Origin: Chloroflexota bacterium
Lineage (GTDB): Bacteria; Chloroflexota; Anaerolineae; UBA4142
DNA: 64,000 nucleotides
Reading direction: 5' to 3'
Assembly: GCA_016219275.1 (NCBI GenBank)
Contig: JACRBM010000060.1
Coordinates: 62,001-126,000 of the forward strand
Part shown: piece after piece, positions 32,221 through 41,626 of the stretch
Layout of the letters: every line of letters begins with the position of its first letter
Position numbering within the stretch: the first letter of the stretch is position 1
Made by a program: the position numbers and the translations under genes
The notes under the pieces: generated by a model
What the model was told of the DNA's origin: nothing
Seen by the model: only the letters and a program-made list of their open reading frames with translations
Database searches by the model: none

Positions 32221-34884
32221 TTACTGTATCGTCGCCAAATTTTCGTTGATGACGTCGAGCACTTGCGCGGGCAATGACTGGGGAACGTGCGTTGCGATTT
32301 GTTCGAGCGTCATCCCGCCCACCGCGTCCAGGTGCATGTGCGCCAACTGCGCGGCGAAATACTTGTACAAAATCGCTCTGCCTTGCGCGTCTTCCATCAA
32401 CGTCCGCAACGGCAAGCCGGCGTGCAAGCGCGCGCATTGGCGCGATTGGGATGCCGCGCCCTGAAAGTTGAACTTTGCCGTCAGGTGAATCGCGCGCGAC
32501 GAACTGCCGACCAATACCTGGAACTCGCCCGCTTCGGCGACCCAGCGTTTTATCGCCGGGTCGTAGTATGCCAACGCGTTCTCGTCCACCACGAGCGTCA
32601 CCGTCTTGATTTCGCCCGGCGCGAGCGCGACCTTGGCGAACGCTTTTAACTCTTTTTCCGGACGCACGAGGCGTGACTGTGCATCGCGCACGTACAGTTG
32701 GACGATCTCTTTGCCCGCGCGCGCGCCGGTGTTTTGAATATCCACGCTCACTAAAAGCGCCTCGCCCGCGCCGAGATCGGTCTGGCTCAAGCGCAAATTA
32801 CTGTATGCGAACGTCGTGTACGACAAACCATAGCCGAATGGAAACAGCGGCGTAACATCTTTTGCGTCATAGTAGCGATAGCCGACAAAAATTCCTTCAC
32901 CGTACGCGACCTTGCCGTTTTCGCCGGGATAATTGATGTACGCCGGGTTGTCCTGCAAGCGTTTCGGGAACGTCGTCGGCAACTTGCCGGACGGATTCAC
33001 GTCGCCGAACAACACATCGGTAATCGCGTTGCCGGTCTCTTGACCCAGGTACCACGCCTCGACAACGCCCGCGACCCGATCGAGCCAGTTCATCGTGATC
33101 GGCGACCCGGCATTGACGACGACAATCGTGCGCGGATTCGCCGCGGCGACTTGCTCGATCAACCCGGCTTGGTCGCCGGGCAATTCCATATCTGCGCGAT
33201 CAAACCCCTCGCTCTCCCATTCGTCCGTCAAACCGACGAACACAATTGCGACGTCCGATTTTGCCGCGAGCGCGGCGGCTTGCGCGATGGAATCCGCCGG
33301 CAGTTTGATCGCGCAGCCGATTCGCAGATTACGCCACCGCGGACCTGGCTCCGGCACATACTCGACGGTCAACTGGTACGGCTTGCCGGAGTCCAACGCG
33401 ATGTCGCCCTTGACCGGTTTACCTTCGCGAGTTTCCCACACCGTCGCGCGGTCCCAGGAATTGAGGAGCAGTGTGTCGTTGATGAACAAGCGGCTCTTGC
33501 CGACGCCAGCCAAACTAAATTCAAACGTCCCACACGCGGGCGTGGTGAACGCGCCGGTCAAGCGCACGGAAAAATCCGCGCCCTTGACAAATCCCAGGTT
33601 GTCGTCAATCCACACGAACTCGGCGTTGCGGGTTGTTTCGGTATGCACCGGCTCGCCCGCCAACGCGCGATTGCCAAAGTACTGCAAGGTCAAACCATTC
33701 GACAACCAACTCGTGTCGAGCAGCGGCGTGTTCTTGCGCGTGACGCATCCCATCGCGTACTCGACCTGCACCGAATCGCCCGCGCGTTGCGCGATGCTGT
33801 CGAACGGCGCGACGACGTAATGCGGATTGACGCGCACGCTGCCGCCGCCGCGAATAGATGCCCACTTGGCGTTCTCGCCAATCACCGCGATAGATTTGAC
33901 GCGGCTCGCATCGAGCGGCAAAACCGCGCGCTCGTTCTTGAGCAGAACGATGGCTTCACTGGCGGCTTGCCGCGCAATCGCGCGATGTTCTGGCTTGTCT
34001 ATCGCGCGCTCTGGCTGCAATTCGGGATGCGCGAACGCGCCGGCGCGCTCGACGGTACGCAACAGCCGGCGAACCTTGTCGTTGAGCATGTCTTCGCTAA
34101 CGTTGCCCTGCTTGAATTCTGCCATCACTTTATCGCCCATCCAACGCGCGGGACCAGGCATCTCTAAATCCAAGCCGCCCCGGGCAACGTTCGGACTGTA
34201 CGAGCCGAACCAATCGGACATGACGATGCCGTCAAAGCCCCATTCGCCCTTTAGAATATCGAGCAAGGTGTACGCGTTCTCGCTGGCGTACACGCCGTTG
34301 ATGCGATTGTACGACGACATGACCGACCAGGGTTTCGCTTCACGAATCGCGAGTTCGAACGGGCGCAGATAAATTTCGCGCAGCGTTCGTTCGTCCACCT
34401 CTGAACTCATAGACATGCGCTCGAATTCCGAATCGTTGCAAACAAAGTGTTTGATGCACGCGCCGACGCCCTTGCTCTGCAAGCCGGTGATGTACGCAAT
34501 TGCCATGCGCGCGGTCAGGTACGGGTCTTCGGAGTAACATTCAAAATTGCGTCCCGCCAGCGGCGTGCGATGAATGTTGACGGTTGGCGCGAGCAGGATG
34601 TGCGCGCCCTTGGCGCGCGTCTCTTCCGCGAGCGCTTCGCCGACGCGCTGGACGATCTCTGGATTCCAGGTTGAGGCGAGCGCGGTGCCGCACGGAAAAC
34701 ACGCCGAGGTGACGCCGGACTGCATACTCGTGCCGCGCGCGCCGATCGGTCCGTCGGTCACGCGGATGGCTGGAATGCCCAGGCGTTTGATAGCAACGGT
34801 GTGCCAGAAATCCGCGCCGGCGAGCAGCGTGATTTTTTCTTCCAACGTTAATTGCGCGATCAAGGATTCGATTTTGTCGTTCAT
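32221..34884 (-). CDS. GH3 beta-glucosidase with PA14 domain
   Basis: The protein has 887 residues. The N-terminal TIM barrel has substrate-binding KHFVCNDSEFER and nucleophile Asp in GIVMSDWFGS (near residue 228). A second alpha/beta domain is interrupted by a PA14 domain (about 390-530), and a fibronectin-III-like domain follows (about 680-780). The last 70 residues are extra. There is no signal peptide, so it acts in the cytoplasm on imported beta-glucosides. AAGGAG precedes ATG 34884. It lies between the GH2 and glucokinase genes of the sugar operon. The PA14 insertion is typical of the broad-specificity glucosidase group. Confidence 0.95.
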   Translation of the reverse strand: MNDKIESLIAQLTLEEKITLLAGADFWHTVAIKRLGIPAIRVTDGPIGARGTSMQSGVTSACFPCGTALASTWNPEIVQRVGEALAEETRAKGAHILLAPTVNIHRTPLAGRNFECYSEDPYLTARMAIAYITGLQSKGVGACIKHFVCNDSEFERMSMSSEVDERTLREIYLRPFELAIREAKPWSVMSSYNRINGVYASENAYTLLDILKGEWGFDGIVMSDWFGSYSPNVARGGLDLEMPGPARWMGDKVMAEFKQGNVSEDMLNDKVRRLLRTVERAGAFAHPELQPERAIDKPEHRAIARQAASEAIVLLKNERAVLPLDASRVKSIAVIGENAKWASIRGGGSVRVNPHYVVAPFDSIAQRAGDSVQVEYAMGCVTRKNTPLLDTSWLSNGLTLQYFGNRALAGEPVHTETTRNAEFVWIDDNLGFVKGADFSVRLTGAFTTPACGTFEFSLAGVGKSRLFINDTLLLNSWDRATVWETREGKPVKGDIALDSGKPYQLTVEYVPEPGPRWRNLRIGCAIKLPADSIAQAAALAAKSDVAIVFVGLTDEWESEGFDRADMELPGDQAGLIEQVAAANPRTIVVVNAGSPITMNWLDRVAGVVEAWYLGQETGNAITDVLFGDVNPSGKLPTTFPKRLQDNPAYINYPGENGKVAYGEGIFVGYRYYDAKDVTPLFPFGYGLSYTTFAYSNLRLSQTDLGAGEALLVSVDIQNTGARAGKEIVQLYVRDAQSRLVRPEKELKAFAKVALAPGEIKTVTLVVDENALAYYDPAIKRWVAEAGEFQVLVGSSSRAIHLTAKFNFQGAASQSRQCARLHAGLPLRTLMEDAQGRAILYKYFAAQLAHMHLDAVGGMTLEQIATHVPQSLPAQVLDVINENLATIQ

Positions 34885-34904
34885 ACAGCTCCTTAAAAAT
34901 GTAG

Positions 34905-34970
34905 GGCAAGTTTCCAACTTGCCTTGCTTCGTTGGGATGTCGGATCAGGGTGGCAAGTTGGAAACTTGCC
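34905..34970. repeat. Pair of palindromic GGCAAGTT repeats
   Basis: GGCAAGTTTCCAACTTGCC (34905-34923) and GGCAAGTTGGAAACTTGCC (34952-34970) are each near-palindromic and are inverted relative to one another. They fill the gap between the GH2 and GH3 genes. A related AACTTGCCC element flanks the LuxR gene promoter at 44092. Confidence 0.8.
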
Positions 34971-34980
34971 TCACGATTGT

Positions 34981-37440
34981 CTAGTACGTATCGTACACCG
35001 AGCGAATGGCGAGCGCGACGCGCGCTTGCGCTAACGTCCAGCCCGCCGGCAAGGGACACGTAATCGAGACGGTACGTCCGGCGGGCAAATCGAAATAGTT
35101 GTCGCTGAAAACCACGTCCACATCGCGCAGCGACAACTCGACCAACCGAGCGAACGAGAGCGACGAAAGTTCGATCGTTAGCGAGCCGCTCTCTTCGCGC
35201 GCGTTTACTGTGATTGCCGGGTCGGTCAGCGCGAGATGCTTGGTCGGCGCAAAGGTCGCGGTTTGCAACGCGAGACGATGTTCTCCTTGCATCAGCTCCG
35301 CGATGAATACCAACTCGCGCCGATTGTCGTACGTCACGCGATTTGCAAAATCGAGCGCGCGAACCTGGGTCGAAGCGAGCGGCGCGGCGCGCACATTTTC
35401 TTGGCTTGAAGCCAGCAACTTGCCATCGAGTGTTTCGAGCGACCAACGAATCACGCCTTCCCAGGTTTCGCGCAGATCGCTCGTCACGTGAAGCGTTTGC
35501 ATGGGCGGCTGGTCTTCGATGGAAAGCAAAAGCGGCGCATAGAATCGGCGCGCGGCATAGTGCAACGCTTTCCAACGCCCGAAATAATCCAGACTCGACC
35601 AGGATGCGACTTGCCAACAATCGTTGAGTTGCCAATACAGCGTGCCGGCAACGCGATGCATATTTCGCCGCCAATGCTCGACGCCGTAGCGAATGCCTTC
35701 AGCTTGGAGCACCATCGTCAAGTAAACGAGCGAGTCGAAATCTTTGGGCAGTCGAAACGTATCGAGCATCTGCCCAACCATCAAACTGTTGCCGTTTCCA
35801 TTTTTCTGGTGCTGTTCCATGATGTACGAGGTCATGTTCCAGTCTGCTTGATCGGCGAACGTCCGAATCGTCGCGAGCGGCGGCAATGCCTGGAATCCAA
35901 ACTCACTCATAAAGCGAGGAAACTGATCGCGGTACGCGGTGAACGGTTTTCGCCCGTGCCACACGTCCCAGTAATGCGCGTCGCCGCGTTCCTGTCCGTT
36001 CGGATTTTCAAACGGCGTGTACGACGTGGGCGAGCTGGGCAAATAAAAACGAGCGGGGTCATGTGCCGCGCACCATTCCGGCAACGTGTGATGAAAGAAC
36101 TGCACGTACGCGTCTTGCAAATCGCTCAAGTCGGGACGATTCCAACCGCGCGGCGCGTAGAGCCATTCGATCTCGTTGTTACCGCACCACATCGCCAAAC
36201 ACGCGCGATGGCGCACGCGCCGGATGTTTTGGATCGCTTCGACGCGAACGTTTTCGACAAACCCAGGATCGTCGAGCGGATAAACATTGCATGCAAAGAT
36301 AAATTCTTGCCACACGAGAATGCCGTAGCGGTCGCACAAATCGTAAAAGCGTTCCTCTTCGTACAAGCCGCCGCCCCACACACGCAGCATATTTTGATGC
36401 GAGTCGGCGGTCGCGCGAATCAATCCTTCCAAGTGCGCGTCGCCGATGCGCGTCGGGAATGAATCCGCCGGAATCCAATTCGACCCCTTGGCAAATATCG
36501 GCACACCGTTCACGACGAACGCGAACGATTGCCCCCATGGATCGTCTTCGCGGCGCACCTCGATCGTTCGCAGACCGATGCGATACTCGCGGCGATCCAC
36601 GATCACATTGTCGTGTGCGATGGTCACTTGAACAGCGTAGAGTGGTTGCGCGCCATAGCCGTTGGGGTACCACAGTTGCGGGTTCGCGATTGGGATTTGC
36701 AGAGTCCCCTGATTGCTCGCGGGAATCGTCGCGCGCACATCCCAGGTCGCGCCGTCCGGCGCAGTGACGCGCATCGTCGCGGCAAGCGGCGCATCACTCC
36801 AGCGCTCGACGACGATCCGCGCCTCGATGGTCGCGTTGCCGTCGGCGTGGTGTTGGCGCAAATGTACTTCTTCGAGTCGCGCGTCGGTGTATCCATCTAA
36901 ACGCAGGTCTTTCCAAATTCCAATCGGCGGAAGTTGCGGACCCCAGTCCCAACCGAACTGGCACGGCGCTTTGCGAAGGTACGGTCCGCCGGGAATTGGG
37001 TGCGAGGTGCCAGGGAGCGCGCGCACCTTTTGCTTTTCGGCGATGTACCGCACCGACGAATCAAAAATGATTTGCAATTCGTTCGCATCTGCGCGCAACC
37101 ATCGTTTAACATCCCAGGTGTACTGCCGGAACATATTGTCGGTCCGACCCAGCTCCTGCCCGTTGAGCTTGATCGTCGCGAGCGTGTCGAGTCCATCGCA
37201 GACGAGCCGGACGTGATCCTCGTTTAGCAATTCGGGCGCGCACGAAAACGTGCGGCGATATTCCCAGTCGGATTCGGCAACCCACTTGACGCGCTGTTCA
37301 TTGTCGCCCACAAAGGGATCGGGGATTTTGTTTGCCGCGAGCAAATCGGTGTGAACACCACCGGGGACGTTTGCCGGCAACCACTCGGTTGTCCCCACTC
37401 GGCGAAATTGCCAAGCACCTTTTAGTGATTGTGAAAGCAT
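34981..37440 (-). CDS. GH2 beta-mannosidase
   Basis: The protein has 819 residues. A jelly-roll sugar-binding domain comes first (LKGAWQFRRVG; VPGGVHTDLLAANKIPDPFV), then an Ig-like domain and a TIM barrel with acid/base Glu in AMWCGNNEIEW (about 423) and nucleophile Glu in FMSEFGFQALP (about 511). VPGGVHTDL and WCGNNE are hallmarks of the beta-mannosidase branch. There is no signal peptide, so it hydrolyses imported manno-oligosaccharides. AGGAG lies before ATG 37440. It follows the transporter genes in the operon. Confidence 0.93.
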   Translation of the reverse strand: MLSQSLKGAWQFRRVGTTEWLPANVPGGVHTDLLAANKIPDPFVGDNEQRVKWVAESDWEYRRTFSCAPELLNEDHVRLVCDGLDTLATIKLNGQELGRTDNMFRQYTWDVKRWLRADANELQIIFDSSVRYIAEKQKVRALPGTSHPIPGGPYLRKAPCQFGWDWGPQLPPIGIWKDLRLDGYTDARLEEVHLRQHHADGNATIEARIVVERWSDAPLAATMRVTAPDGATWDVRATIPASNQGTLQIPIANPQLWYPNGYGAQPLYAVQVTIAHDNVIVDRREYRIGLRTIEVRREDDPWGQSFAFVVNGVPIFAKGSNWIPADSFPTRIGDAHLEGLIRATADSHQNMLRVWGGGLYEEERFYDLCDRYGILVWQEFIFACNVYPLDDPGFVENVRVEAIQNIRRVRHRACLAMWCGNNEIEWLYAPRGWNRPDLSDLQDAYVQFFHHTLPEWCAAHDPARFYLPSSPTSYTPFENPNGQERGDAHYWDVWHGRKPFTAYRDQFPRFMSEFGFQALPPLATIRTFADQADWNMTSYIMEQHQKNGNGNSLMVGQMLDTFRLPKDFDSLVYLTMVLQAEGIRYGVEHWRRNMHRVAGTLYWQLNDCWQVASWSSLDYFGRWKALHYAARRFYAPLLLSIEDQPPMQTLHVTSDLRETWEGVIRWSLETLDGKLLASSQENVRAAPLASTQVRALDFANRVTYDNRRELVFIAELMQGEHRLALQTATFAPTKHLALTDPAITVNAREESGSLTIELSSLSFARLVELSLRDVDVVFSDNYFDLPAGRTVSITCPLPAGWTLAQARVALAIRSVYDTY

Positions 37441-37488
37441 CTGCCTTTTCTCCTAACGCGCCCACGCCGAAACTAAACTGATGTTTTT

Positions 37489-37552
37489 CCACGAAGGACA
37501 CAAAGGGACACCAGATTTATTTCTTCTTCGTGTTCCTTCGTGTCCTTCGTGG
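37489..37552. repeat. Long inverted repeat between transporter and GH2 genes
   Basis: CCACGAAGGACAC (37489-37501) pairs perfectly with GTGTCCTTCGTGG (37540-37552). The 38-base loop contains a further partial copy. No T-run follows on the minus strand. It may stabilise the 3' end of the transporter message rather than end transcription. Confidence 0.65.
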
Positions 37553-37644
37553 GCGAAAAATTTTCCCGACCCTCTCCGCCTCTCCGAATCCGACGACTGT
37601 TTCGCAAGAGAGGCGAGAGAGGGCGAAGGAGGAGAAGAGCAAAA

Positions 37645-38454
37645 TCACGCTGTGCCCCATCCATGCAAACGCGGCACATCGGTCATCAAGCGTTTGGTGT
37701 ACTCGTGTTGCGGATTTGCTAACACATACTCAACCGGTCCCTTTTCGACCAATTCGCCGTTATACATGACCAGGATGCGGTCGCTCAAATAGTACGCCTG
37801 CCCCAGGTCGTGCGTGATGAACAGAATCGTCGTGTTATGCCGCTTGCGGAGATCGAGCAATAGATTCAGCACGGTGACGCGCAGCGATGCGTCGAGCATA
37901 CTCGTCGGCTCATCCGCGATCAACAACTTGGGTCCCACGACCAACGCGCGCGCGATCATCACGCGCTGCACCTGCCCGCCCGAAAGTTGATGGGGCAATT
38001 TGTTCAACACGTCGTCGGGGTCCAAGCCCACTTCGCGCAGACTTGCTTCGACGCGCGGCAAACGTTCCGTGTCCGTCAAGCGATGATCGAGCACGTTCAA
38101 CGCGTTGCCCAGAACGCGGCGAATCGTGTAAAACTGATTGAACGCGGCGAACGGGTCTTGAAAAACGCCTTGCACTTTTTGCCAATATTTTTTAAGGTCG
38201 TCCGTGCGCTTGAGTTGCGTGACATCGTCGCCGTCCAACAAAATACTGCCACTCGACACATCCAACAAACGCAACAAGAGCCGTGCGAGCGTGGACTTGC
38301 CGCTGCCGCTTTCGCCGACGATGGCGACGATCTCGCCGGGTTGCACCGTGAACGACACGCGATCCACTGCGCGCACGCCGCGTGCGCCATGACCAAACAC
38401 GCGTGAGAGGTCGCGCGTTTCGAGAAGAGGAACCTGGGATGGTTGCGCGCTCAT
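37645..38454 (-). CDS. Oligosaccharide/peptide ABC transporter ATPase (OppF/DppF type)
   Basis: The protein has 269 residues. Walker A is GESGSGKST, the signature is LSGGQVQRV, Walker B is LLIADEPTSMLD, and the switch His is in ITHDL. The usual C-terminal oligopeptide extension is short, and the four-Cys cluster of DppF is absent. ATG 38454 overlaps the stop of the preceding ATPase gene (ATGA), so the two are coupled and form the heterodimeric motor. Confidence 0.93.
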   Translation of the reverse strand: MSAQPSQVPLLETRDLSRVFGHGARGVRAVDRVSFTVQPGEIVAIVGESGSGKSTLARLLLRLLDVSSGSILLDGDDVTQLKRTDDLKKYWQKVQGVFQDPFAAFNQFYTIRRVLGNALNVLDHRLTDTERLPRVEASLREVGLDPDDVLNKLPHQLSGGQVQRVMIARALVVGPKLLIADEPTSMLDASLRVTVLNLLLDLRKRHNTTILFITHDLGQAYYLSDRILVMYNGELVEKGPVEYVLANPQHEYTKRLMTDVPRLHGWGTA

Positions 38455-39443
38455 CGCTGTTTCTCCTTCGCGATTTGGAATTGTTCGTGCAGCAACCAGC
38501 ACGCGGCAAAGCGTTCCTCGCTGCCGAAAATGGGCGGCTCTTCACGCGCGCAAATCTCTAGCGCGTGCGGGCAGCGCGGTTGAAAGCGACAACCGCTCGG
38601 AGGACGACGCAGATCGGGCGGCGCACCCAGGATGCCGTCGAGACGACACGCTCGCACGCGCGGATCGGGATCGAGCGTCGAACAAATCAGCGCCTTGGTG
38701 TAGGGATGCTGGGGCGAGTCCACAATTTCTCTCGTCGTGCCGATCTCGGCAAGTTTGCCCGCATACATCACCACGATGCGATGCGCGATGTTGCTCAACA
38801 TCGGCAAGTCGTGCGTGATGAACGCAATGCGCGTGATGAAACGACATTCCAAGAGCAACTGCAAAAGCAAGATGAGTTGCTTTTGCGACGACACGTCGAG
38901 CGCGGAGGTCGGCTCGTCCGCGATCAACACCTTGGGGTTGAGCAACGTCGAAATCACTGCGACGACGCGCTGGCGCATTCCGCCGCTCAATTGATGCGGG
39001 TAACTTTCGAGCACGCGCGACGGCAACGACACTTGCTCCAATCGCTCGCGCGCTTGCTCGATTGCCGCGCGCGATTGAATCGTGGGATCGTGCGCGCGCA
39101 CGACATCCACGACGACATCGCGGACGCGCGCGGTTGGATTCAGCGAATTCATCGCGCGTTGTGGAAGCAACGCAACTTTTTTGCCATGCCACGCGCGCGG
39201 CGCGTCAAGTTGATGGGTCAGCGGAAGCGTTTCGCCGTCGAGCGACATTTCGCCGCTCTTGACGAGGAGCGGTGCGCGCGCGGTCAACGCCATCACCGCG
39301 GCGAGTGTGGACTTGCCGCATCCCGATTCGCCGGCGATGCCCAGCACTTCGCCCTCGCGAATGGCGAACGAAACGCCGTCTACAGCTTTAACTTCGGGAC
39401 CCGTGCCAACCGCATAGTAGGCGCGGACGTTTTTGACAATCAT
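38451..39443 (-). CDS. Oligosaccharide/peptide ABC transporter ATPase (OppD/DppD type)
   Basis: The protein has 330 residues. Walker A is GESGCGKST, the signature is LSGGMRQRV, Walker B is VLIADEPTSALD, and ITHDL follows. The C-terminal oligo_HPY extension holds CRFQPRCPHALEIC and a last Cys, the motif that binds an Fe-S cluster in some Dpp/Opp ATPases. GGGAG precedes ATG 39443; the longer frame upstream is repeat sequence. It pairs with the next ATPase. Confidence 0.93.
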   Translation of the reverse strand: MIVKNVRAYYAVGTGPEVKAVDGVSFAIREGEVLGIAGESGCGKSTLAAVMALTARAPLLVKSGEMSLDGETLPLTHQLDAPRAWHGKKVALLPQRAMNSLNPTARVRDVVVDVVRAHDPTIQSRAAIEQARERLEQVSLPSRVLESYPHQLSGGMRQRVVAVISTLLNPKVLIADEPTSALDVSSQKQLILLLQLLLECRFITRIAFITHDLPMLSNIAHRIVVMYAGKLAEIGTTREIVDSPQHPYTKALICSTLDPDPRVRACRLDGILGAPPDLRRPPSGCRFQPRCPHALEICAREEPPIFGSEERFAACWLLHEQFQIAKEKQR

Positions 39444-39456
39444 CTCGTCATACTCC

Positions 39457-39590
39457 CGTGATGCGTGATACGTGAAACGTGAAACGTAAAACGTAAACAG
39501 GTAGACAGGTATACAAGTAAAGCGTAAAGCGTGAAACGTGAACTGAATACTGAATACTGAACACTGTCTCACTGTCCTACTGTTTACTAT
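39457..39590. repeat. GTGAAACGT tandem and CTGAATA/ACTGT array
   Basis: The gap before the permease genes is made of CGTGAAACGTGAAACGTAAA units, then variants of ACAGGTA, then ACTGAATACTGAATACTGAA and ACTGTC units. This is a degenerate short-repeat filler with no gene. Confidence 0.8.
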
Positions 39591-39593
39591 CCA

Positions 39594-40427
39594 CTATGCC
39601 TTTCGCAGACGCGGGTTCAACAACTCGTCCACGCTTGATTGCAACAACAAAAGCGAAAAGGCAATCAGGGTGAGGAACAACGCGGGCGGCACAAAGCCCC
39701 ACCATGCCCCGGTGCGGACCGATTCCCACAACAACGCCCAGTGCAACATTTGCCCCAGCGAGATCGTGTCACTCGGACCCAAGCCCAGCATACTCAACGT
39801 CGCTTCTTGCAAGATGCCGGTGTTGAGTTGCAGGACGAATGCCATCACGACGTACGACAACATGTAGGGCAAGATTTCCCAGATGATCAATCCAAAAGTT
39901 GCCGCGCCGGAGAGACGCGCAATGTCCACGTGCTCGCGCGTGCGCAGACTGCTCGTTTGCGCGCGCACCGCGCGCGCCGTCCAGGGCCAACTGGTTAGCC
40001 CGATGATCAATCCCATCGCGACGATGGAACGCGTGCTAATCGCAATCGAAAGCAAAATCAAAATCACGATGGAGGGAATCGTGATCACCACGTTGGTCGT
40101 CGCCATCAACACCTCTTCGACGATGCCGCCAATGTAACCCGCCAACGTCCCGATCACTAGTCCGATCAAGATGGCTTCTGCGCCGGCAATCGCTCCGATG
40201 ATGAGCGACGTGCGAATGCCGTGCATTAACTGGGTGAACACATCGCGTCCGAAATTGTCCGTGCCCAGCCACGCTTTTTCCGAGGGGTGGTCGTACAGCC
40301 CGCCAACCGTCGCCAACGGTTTGTCCCTGCCCAGGATCACCGGACCGAGAAAACCAAAACTGATGACCAAGCACAACATGATCACGCTGAACAAAAATCG
40401 CCGGTTGAGGCGCATGAGATTCGCCAT
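39594..40427 (-). CDS. ABC transporter permease (OppC/DppC type)
   Basis: The protein has 277 residues with six predicted helices. The conserved N-terminal segment is HPSEKAWLGTDNFGRDVFTQ, and the cytoplasmic coupling loop is AAVRA-like: TRARTSSLRTREHVDIARLSG in reading order of the family's EAA region (positions about 150-170). AAGGAG precedes ATG 40427. It forms the membrane channel with the neighbouring DppB-type permease. Confidence 0.9.
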   Translation of the reverse strand: MANLMRLNRRFLFSVIMLCLVISFGFLGPVILGRDKPLATVGGLYDHPSEKAWLGTDNFGRDVFTQLMHGIRTSLIIGAIAGAEAILIGLVIGTLAGYIGGIVEEVLMATTNVVITIPSIVILILLSIAISTRSIVAMGLIIGLTSWPWTARAVRAQTSSLRTREHVDIARLSGAATFGLIIWEILPYMLSYVVMAFVLQLNTGILQEATLSMLGLGPSDTISLGQMLHWALLWESVRTGAWWGFVPPALFLTLIAFSLLLLQSSVDELLNPRLRKA

Positions 40428-40436
40428 GGTGACTCC

Positions 40437-41450
40437 TTACCGTTCCCCGGATGTGCGCGCGCGAATGCGCGGATCAATAAAGCCGTATGCCAGGTCAACT
40501 AGAAAATTCGCCGCCAAGACCGCGACCATTAGCAAGAGGGTGATTCCTTGAATGACCGGATAATCGTTTTGGCGAATCGAGCCGAACAGCAAACTGCCGA
40601 TCCCAGGGTACGAAAAGACGACCTCGGTGATGAGCGCGCCGCTCACCATCGAGCCAATCGCCAAAGCCAACCCGGTGACCTGGGGCAACATCGCGTTGCG
40701 AAAAATGTAGGCGATGATCCGGTTGTCGGCGACGCCCAGACTGCGCGAGTAACGCACGTAATCCGCGTCCAGCTCGTAGATAGACATGGCGCGCATACCA
40801 ATCGCTTGCCCACCGATAAAAATCAACACGAGCGAGCCAAATGGCAGAATGTAGTGTTCCGACACACTCCGCACAAATTCCCAACTCCAGGTTGGCGTCA
40901 GCGCAAAACTATAACCGCCCGCGGCGGGAAAGATATTCCAGTACACGGCGAACAGATAGAGCAGGATGATGGACAAACAATAGTACGGCATACTCGATAT
41001 GAACATGAACGTTGGAAACACGCCGCGATCCAACCAGCCGCCCTTGTAAGCGACCAGCACACCCAGGACATTGCCCAGCGTCCAGCCGACGAGAATCGCC
41101 GGCAGTTGGAGCGCAATCGTCCACGGCAACGCCTGCGCGATCAGGTCTTGCACACGCGACGGGGAACGCGCGAACGAGATTCCCAGGTCACCCCGCGTCA
41201 AGTTTCGCACATAGAGCAGGAACTGCATCCACATCGGTTGATCCAGCCCGAATTCGCTGATGTAGGCGGCGTAAACTTTTTGCGCGGTCTCGCTGCTCAA
41301 CGTTCCACCCGTTGCCATCTCGCCGACGATGACATCTACTGGATTACCTGGGATTAGTCGGGGCAATAAAAAGTTGAGAGTCAAGGCAATGCAAAATGCC
41401 AGCATGAACCAAAGGATTTTGTTGAGCAGATAACTTTGAAATCGCGTCAT
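40437..41450 (-). CDS. ABC transporter permease (OppB/DppB type)
   Basis: The protein has 337 residues. The N-terminal helix leads to NFLLPRLIPGNPVDVIVGEM, the standard OppB opening. The EAA coupling region reads ELDADYVRYSRSLGVADNRI, and the C-terminal PGIGSLLFGSIRQNDYPVI closes the family pattern. Only nine bases separate it from the DppC gene. It transports solutes handed over by the lipoprotein encoded next upstream. Confidence 0.94.
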   Translation of the reverse strand: MTRFQSYLLNKILWFMLAFCIALTLNFLLPRLIPGNPVDVIVGEMATGGTLSSETAQKVYAAYISEFGLDQPMWMQFLLYVRNLTRGDLGISFARSPSRVQDLIAQALPWTIALQLPAILVGWTLGNVLGVLVAYKGGWLDRGVFPTFMFISSMPYYCLSIILLYLFAVYWNIFPAAGGYSFALTPTWSWEFVRSVSEHYILPFGSLVLIFIGGQAIGMRAMSIYELDADYVRYSRSLGVADNRIIAYIFRNAMLPQVTGLALAIGSMVSGALITEVVFSYPGIGSLLFGSIRQNDYPVIQGITLLLMVAVLAANFLVDLAYGFIDPRIRARTSGER

Positions 41451-41474
41451 CTTTTCCCGCCTTGGTTTGGGGAT

Positions 41475-41625
41475 AGGAGGTTGGAGTTTGGATGTTGGAC
41501 GTTAGAGGTTGCGGATGGCGGAATGCAAATCGGAAAATCGTTGTTGTCCGCAAATCTCCACCATCCAATTTCCAACTTCCAACCTCCAACCTCTAACGTC
41601 CAACTTCCAACCTCTAACTTCCAAC
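41475..41625. repeat. TTGGAGGTTGGACGT / CCAACCTCCAAC inverted repeat cluster
   Basis: The left part reads GGAGGTTGGAGTTTGG and variants, and the right part reads its complement (CCAACTTCCAACCTCTAACG repeated), so the RNA would fold into a long imperfect hairpin. It lies between the binding-protein and permease genes. Such hairpins commonly protect the upstream binding-protein message, giving it higher levels. The same family is found in frame inside the metal ATPase gene (9646-9697). Confidence 0.85.
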
Positions 41626-41626
41626 T

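Noticed and set aside
39457-39590. CRISPR-like array
   Set aside because: Units are 8-12 bases, degenerate and without spacers of constant length; no cas gene is present in the window.
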